Positions 56,407-64,000 of a stretch of DNA of 64,000 bases are shown piece by piece (position 1 is the stretch's first letter; every line of letters starts with the position of its first letter). Location of the stretch: assembly GCF_022271435.1 (NCBI RefSeq), contig NZ_JAFIQY010000002.1:372001-436000 (forward strand), in the 5' to 3' direction. Source of the DNA: Streptomyces monomycini (lineage in GTDB: Bacteria; Actinomycetota; Actinomycetes; Streptomycetales; Streptomycetaceae). The notes beneath the pieces are model-generated. The model was given only the letters and a program-made list of their open reading frames with translations, did no database searches and was not told the DNA's origin. A program made the translations under genes and the position numbers.

Positions 56407-58079
56407 CGCGGGTGCTCCGCGGTCTGGCGGTCGCCGACTTCAAGGACCGGGTACGGCGGCCCGCTTACGTGGTGACACTGGCCGCGGCCGTGGCCCTGGG
56501 GTTCTTGGCGGTGCCGGACTCGGGCTCCCGGTGGGTCATCATGCAGCTCGGTGACCACCGCGGCGTCTACAACAGCGCGTACGTCGGTACGGCGACCGCG
56601 CTCGCCTGCGGCCTGTGGGTCTCGCTCGGCGGTTTCTACGTCGTCCGGGACTCCATCGGGCGGGACCGCCGCACCGGGGTGGGGCAGCTGCTCGCCGCGA
56701 CCCCGATGCGGACGTGGGCCTACCTGGCGGGGAAGTTTCTGAGCAATCTCCTGGTGCTCGCCTCGATGGTGGGCGTGCTCGCCGCCACCGCGTTGGTGAC
56801 GCAGCTCGTGCGCGGCGAGGACATGAGGGTGGATTTCTTCGCGCTCTGGCAGCCGTTTCTGTTGCTCGCGGTGCCGCTGGTGGCGTTGCCCGCCGCCTTC
56901 GCCCTGTTCTTCGAGGCGCTGCCGCTGCTGCGCGGCGGGCTGGGCAACGTCCTGTGGTTCTGCGTCTGGGTGGTGCTGGCCATGGGTGGCCAGGGCCCCG
57001 GTCTGCCGTTGGGCGGCATCGGCGTGAACGGCGTCGCGAAGTCGATGTACGAGGACTTGCTCGCGCAGAAGATCACGGTGGACGGCGCGTTCAGTCTGGG
57101 CCTGACCTACCTGGACGAGCCGTTGCAGGTGTTCAACTGGCACGGTTTCACACCGGACGCCGGCTACGTCCTGGCCCGGACGGCGTTCCTCGGCATCGCG
57201 GTGGTCGTCGCGCTGCTGCCCGCCCTGTGGTTCCGCCGCTTCGACCCGGCCCACGGCAAGCGGCCGGCCGGGCCCTCCCAAGGGGAAGCATCGGCCGGGC
57301 CCTCCCAGCGGGAAGCACCGGCCGGCCCGTTCCCCTCCGGTTTCGTGGACGAGGCCCCTTACGGCGACGAGGCGACGCGGTCCGCCGCCGGCGGGCGGGG
57401 TTCCGTCCTGGCCCTGCTGAGGACACCGCCGGAACAGGGGCGCGTGCTGCTGCGGCTGTGGGCCGGTGAGCTGCGCATCCTGCTTCAGGGCGTGTCGAAA
57501 TGGTGGTGGTGGGGCGCCGGGCTCTGGGTGTTTCTCGGTGTCTGCTCGCCGGTGCCGGGCGCGACGCGGCTGATGCTGCCGGTGGCCTGGCTCTGGCCGG
57601 TGCTGATCTGGTCGCGGCTGGGCACCCAGCGATACGAGCACGGTGTCGACGGCATCCTCGGCGCCTACCCGTCGACGCACCGCAGGGTGGTCGCGGAGTG
57701 GGCGGCGGGCGTCGCACTGACCGCGGTGGCGGGCCTGGGTCCGCTGGCCCGGCTGGTCGTCGCCGGTGATGCCGCGGGGGTCGCCTGCTGGGCCGCCGGG
57801 GCACTGTTCGTACCGTCGCTGGCGCTGGCCCTGGGCACTCTGAGCCGTACCCACCGTCTCTTCCAGGCCGTCTACCTCCCCCTCTGGTACACGGTCGCCA
57901 ACGGTCTGCCGGTCTTCGACTTCATGGGCGCCATCCGGATCGAAGGGCAGCCGGCGGGGCTGCCCCCGGCGGTGGTGCTGGCGGTGTCGGCGGTGCTGGG
58001 CGCGGTGGTCTTCCTGACCGGGGCGGTGCGGCGGATCGGCACCGGGTCGATGCGGCGGCTCGGCACCCGAGCGAACTGA
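56403..58079 (+). CDS. Large ABC transporter permease (two-half, about 12 helices)
   Basis: 558 residues; both halves carry about six membrane segments, with a cytoplasmic linker at about 280-340. The linker contains a short duplication (AGPSQGEASAGPSQREAPAG). The first half has GRDRRTGVGQLLAATPMRTW, a motif region seen in ABC-2 permeases of this size. It is the partner of the ATPase encoded just upstream; cargo unknown. The next gene, for an exported SGNH hydrolase, starts 10 bases after its stop and likely belongs to the operon. Confidence 0.87.
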   Translation: MTRVLRGLAVADFKDRVRRPAYVVTLAAAVALGFLAVPDSGSRWVIMQLGDHRGVYNSAYVGTATALACGLWVSLGGFYVVRDSIGRDRRTGVGQLLAATPMRTWAYLAGKFLSNLLVLASMVGVLAATALVTQLVRGEDMRVDFFALWQPFLLLAVPLVALPAAFALFFEALPLLRGGLGNVLWFCVWVVLAMGGQGPGLPLGGIGVNGVAKSMYEDLLAQKITVDGAFSLGLTYLDEPLQVFNWHGFTPDAGYVLARTAFLGIAVVVALLPALWFRRFDPAHGKRPAGPSQGEASAGPSQREAPAGPFPSGFVDEAPYGDEATRSAAGGRGSVLALLRTPPEQGRVLLRLWAGELRILLQGVSKWWWWGAGLWVFLGVCSPVPGATRLMLPVAWLWPVLIWSRLGTQRYEHGVDGILGAYPSTHRRVVAEWAAGVALTAVAGLGPLARLVVAGDAAGVACWAAGALFVPSLALALGTLSRTHRLFQAVYLPLWYTVANGLPVFDFMGAIRIEGQPAGLPPAVVLAVSAVLGAVVFLTGAVRRIGTGSMRRLGTRAN

Positions 58080-58089
58080 AAGGAGAGTC

Positions 58090-59406
58090 ATGCGGCCCAA
58101 GTGCCGACCATGCATCACGAGGCCGGTCACCGGCCTCCTCACGGCGGCGGTGCTCGTCGCCACCGGAGGCTGCTCCACCGCCTCCTCCCCCACCCCCCGC
58201 TCCGAACCCCCCGGCCGCGCGGTCCAGGCAGCCCCGCGCTGGACGGCGGCCTGGGGAACCTCGATGCAGCGAGCCGTCCCCGATGCACCGGACGAGGAAC
58301 CCAACTGGTCCGAGGAGGGGTTCGACGACCAGACCGTACGGCAGGTGGTACGCGTCAGCACCGGCGGGAGCGCACTGCGCTTCCGGCTGTCGAACGCGTA
58401 CGGCAGCAAGCCGCTGAAGATCGCCGGGGCCGTCGTCGCCCGGTCCGACGGCGGCGCCAAGACCAAACCGGGCAGTACCCGGCCGCTGACCTTCGGCGGC
58501 TCCCGCGCCACCACGATTCCGGCGGGCCGGGACGCCGTGAGCGAACCGGTGCCGCTGACCGTCGTGAACCTGGAGAAGCTGGCGGTCTCCCTGCGGTTCG
58601 CCGGGCCGACCGGGCCGGCCACCTTCCACCGCTTCACCACGGCCACGTCCTACCGCGCGGACGGTGACCAGCTCGCCGCCGTGGGCAGCGGCGCGTACAC
58701 CGCGTCCGTCAGGTCCTGGTACTACCTCAGCGCCGTCGATGTGCAGGTGCGGTCCGCCCGGTCCCGTGACGCCGTGCTGGTCTTCGGCGATTCCATGATC
58801 GACGGTGTGGGGGCGGGCCCGGGTGCCGAGGGCCGCTTCTCCGACAAGCTCGCGGAGCGGCTGGCCGGTGCCGGCCGTCCGTCCGGCGTGGTCAACGCCG
58901 GGATCGCCGGTGGCCGGCTGCTGACGGACTCGCCCTGCTCCGGGGAGCGGGCCGCCGTCCGCTTCGAGCGGGAGCTGGAGCAGCGGCCGGGGGTTCGGAC
59001 CGCCCTCGTCCACCTGGGTGCCAACGACCTGGCCGTCGCGATGCCCGGCGATCCCTGCGCGGCCGACGGCCCCCGGCCCACGCTCCGGCAGCTCACCGAC
59101 GGCCACCGGTCGCTCGTCAAGCTCGCCCACTCCAGGGGCGTCAGGGCCGTGGGGATGACCGTGGTGCCCGTCAGGGGCGCCGTCTTCCCCTTCACGGACA
59201 GCGCCGGTGACCGGCTCCGCCGGCAGCTCAACGACTGGATCCGGGACTCCGGCGTGTACGACGCGGTGCTCGATGCGGACCGGGTCCTGGAGGACCCTGC
59301 CCGGCCCGGCCGTCCGAGCCCGTCGTACGTGTCGGAGGACGGGCTGCATCCCAATGACACCGGTTATTTCGCGGTCGCCTCGGCGGTAGGTCTCGGTCTG
59401 CTGTGA
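58090..59406 (+). CDS. Exported SGNH/GDSL-family hydrolase, probable lipoprotein
   Basis: 438 residues. N-terminal export signal TGLLTAAVLVATGGC; Cys at about residue 28 makes a plausible though imperfect lipobox. After a disordered stretch and a beta-rich N-terminal domain, the catalytic domain shows block I VFGDSMIDGVG (Ser nucleophile), block III LVHLGANDLA and block V DGLHPNDTGY (Asp/His). It would hydrolyse esters or acyl groups outside the membrane. Good ribosome site GAAAGGAGAG. It appears to be the last gene of the exporter operon. Confidence 0.9.
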   Translation: MRPKCRPCITRPVTGLLTAAVLVATGGCSTASSPTPRSEPPGRAVQAAPRWTAAWGTSMQRAVPDAPDEEPNWSEEGFDDQTVRQVVRVSTGGSALRFRLSNAYGSKPLKIAGAVVARSDGGAKTKPGSTRPLTFGGSRATTIPAGRDAVSEPVPLTVVNLEKLAVSLRFAGPTGPATFHRFTTATSYRADGDQLAAVGSGAYTASVRSWYYLSAVDVQVRSARSRDAVLVFGDSMIDGVGAGPGAEGRFSDKLAERLAGAGRPSGVVNAGIAGGRLLTDSPCSGERAAVRFERELEQRPGVRTALVHLGANDLAVAMPGDPCAADGPRPTLRQLTDGHRSLVKLAHSRGVRAVGMTVVPVRGAVFPFTDSAGDRLRRQLNDWIRDSGVYDAVLDADRVLEDPARPGRPSPSYVSEDGLHPNDTGYFAVASAVGLGLL

Positions 59407-59420
59407 CTGCGGCGGCCGAT

Positions 59421-59903
59421 TCAGGTCTTCTTCGGGGCCGGCCCCCGATCGGACGCCGGCCACACATACGGCAACCCCTCCGGCACCTCGGGGAAGAGCG
59501 TCCGGTAGTGCTCCGGAGCCTTGGTCACCAGGGCCGACTGATGGCTGCGATGGAAGGCCGGGTCGCCCAGCCAGTTCGGCAGGTCCCCCGCCTCGGACAG
59601 TTCGGCATAGGTGCGTACGGGGGTGTGCGGCCGGTACTCGGTGAAGTCCTGGCCGAGGGTCGTGGCACAGGTGTCCTGGCGGCCGGCGTCGGTCCATTCG
59701 CGGCACATTTCGAGGCCGTACCGGACCAGGGCCTCCTCGTAACCCGCCCACATGCGGACGGCCGGGTGGTGCCGCCAGCCGTAGCCGGGGACGGTGAGGC
59801 CGCGCAGGACCTGGAGGGTCTCCACCCGCTGCTTCCCGAGTCGGCGCGCGTCGAGGACGGCGGCGGAGGCCGCGAAGTCGGGGTACGGGAGGAAGGTCTG
59901 CAC
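59421..59903 (-). CDS. MSMEG_6728 family protein (pyrimidine-dimer DNA glycosylase-like)
   Basis: 160 residues, family length. MQTFLPYPDFAASAAVLDAR, RLGKQRVETLQVLRGL and GWRHHPAVRMWAGYEEAL are the hallmarks of this family, which carries a T4 endonuclease V-like fold in its N-terminal part. DNA-repair activity is implied by fold only. Its stop is 14 bases from that of the convergent hydrolase gene, with no clear terminator between. Confidence 0.85.
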   Translation of the reverse strand: MQTFLPYPDFAASAAVLDARRLGKQRVETLQVLRGLTVPGYGWRHHPAVRMWAGYEEALVRYGLEMCREWTDAGRQDTCATTLGQDFTEYRPHTPVRTYAELSEAGDLPNWLGDPAFHRSHQSALVTKAPEHYRTLFPEVPEGLPYVWPASDRGPAPKKT

Positions 59904-59914
59904 GGTACAGGTGT

Positions 59915-59943
59915 AGCCCCTGCGCGGGAGGTGCGCAGGGGCT
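59915..59943 (-). terminator. Terminator after the NRPS gene
   Basis: AGCCCCTGCGC (59915-59925) is exactly complementary to GCGCAGGGGCT (59933-59943) with a 7-base loop, 63 bases beyond the NRPS stop. Confidence 0.8.
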
Positions 59944-60006
59944 GTTGCTTCGGATGGCCCAGTGGCGGGGTGCCGGGTGGCCCCGTGGCGCGGCGCCCCG
60001 CACGGG

Positions 60007-64000
<3,994 letters not shown>

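Overview
This window is a stretch of Streptomyces chromosome. The base composition is very GC-rich with third positions almost always G or C. The gene set and order are those of the actinomycete core: FilP, NucS, an F1Fo ATP synthase operon, WecA-like transferase, PrfA/PrmC, Rho, the threonine/lysine genes and the catalytically empty ArgS relative NrtL. It looks collinear with the S. coelicolor SCO5350-SCO5396 region as I remember it; no comparison was run.

Layout, left to right. (1) 1-5642: end of the coiled-coil cytoskeletal gene filP, then two paralogous ABC ATPase/ABC-2 permease pairs. (2) 5649-18655: LLM-class oxidoreductase, SCO5389 family protein, mismatch endonuclease NucS, a large membrane-anchored P-loop protein, STAS protein, 3-hydroxybutyryl-CoA dehydrogenase, a TetR regulator divergent from a DrrAB-like exporter, cobalamin adenosyltransferase, and a two-component system. 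(3) 18703-20968: secreted GH18 chitinase (ChiC type) behind a DasR/chi-type direct-repeat promoter. (4) 21068-29547: atpIBEFHAGDC on the minus strand, plus a DUF2550 gene. (5) 29837-48398, all minus: WecA-like transferase, SHMT-like enzyme, a 100-bp tandem-repeat block, LMW-phosphatase-like protein, Sua5, PrmC, PrfA, L31, an LCP protein, Rho, ThrB, ThrC, Hom, LysA, NrtL and a single-domain response regulator. (6) 48590-53249: tRNA-Arg(CCG) followed by an accessory patch with degenerate genes and an intact two-gene operon. That operon encodes a DUF262 (GmrSD-like) protein with an altered HNH motif and a CBS-pair protein ending in a HEPN-like R-x4-H segment. (7) 53250-59903: a second two-component system, a 61-codon ORF, an ABC exporter and an SGNH hydrolase, then an MSMEG_6728 family protein. 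(8) 60007-64000: 3' part of an NRPS gene ending in an unpaired condensation domain.

The strongest candidate for an undescribed system is the DUF262/CBS-HEPN operon next to the tRNA. Its two genes are translationally overlapped and it sits among decayed genes. The parts suggest a sensor (CBS), an RNase-like effector (HEPN) and an NTP-driven DUF262 partner that may have lost nuclease chemistry. Second-tier points are an LMW-phosphatase with Ser for the catalytic Cys, a STAS protein lacking the phospho-Ser, an ABC permease with three copies of an AGTM[MT]LQAQ motif, an exact 8-bp x 4 repeat just before lysA, and the terminal C domain of the NRPS.
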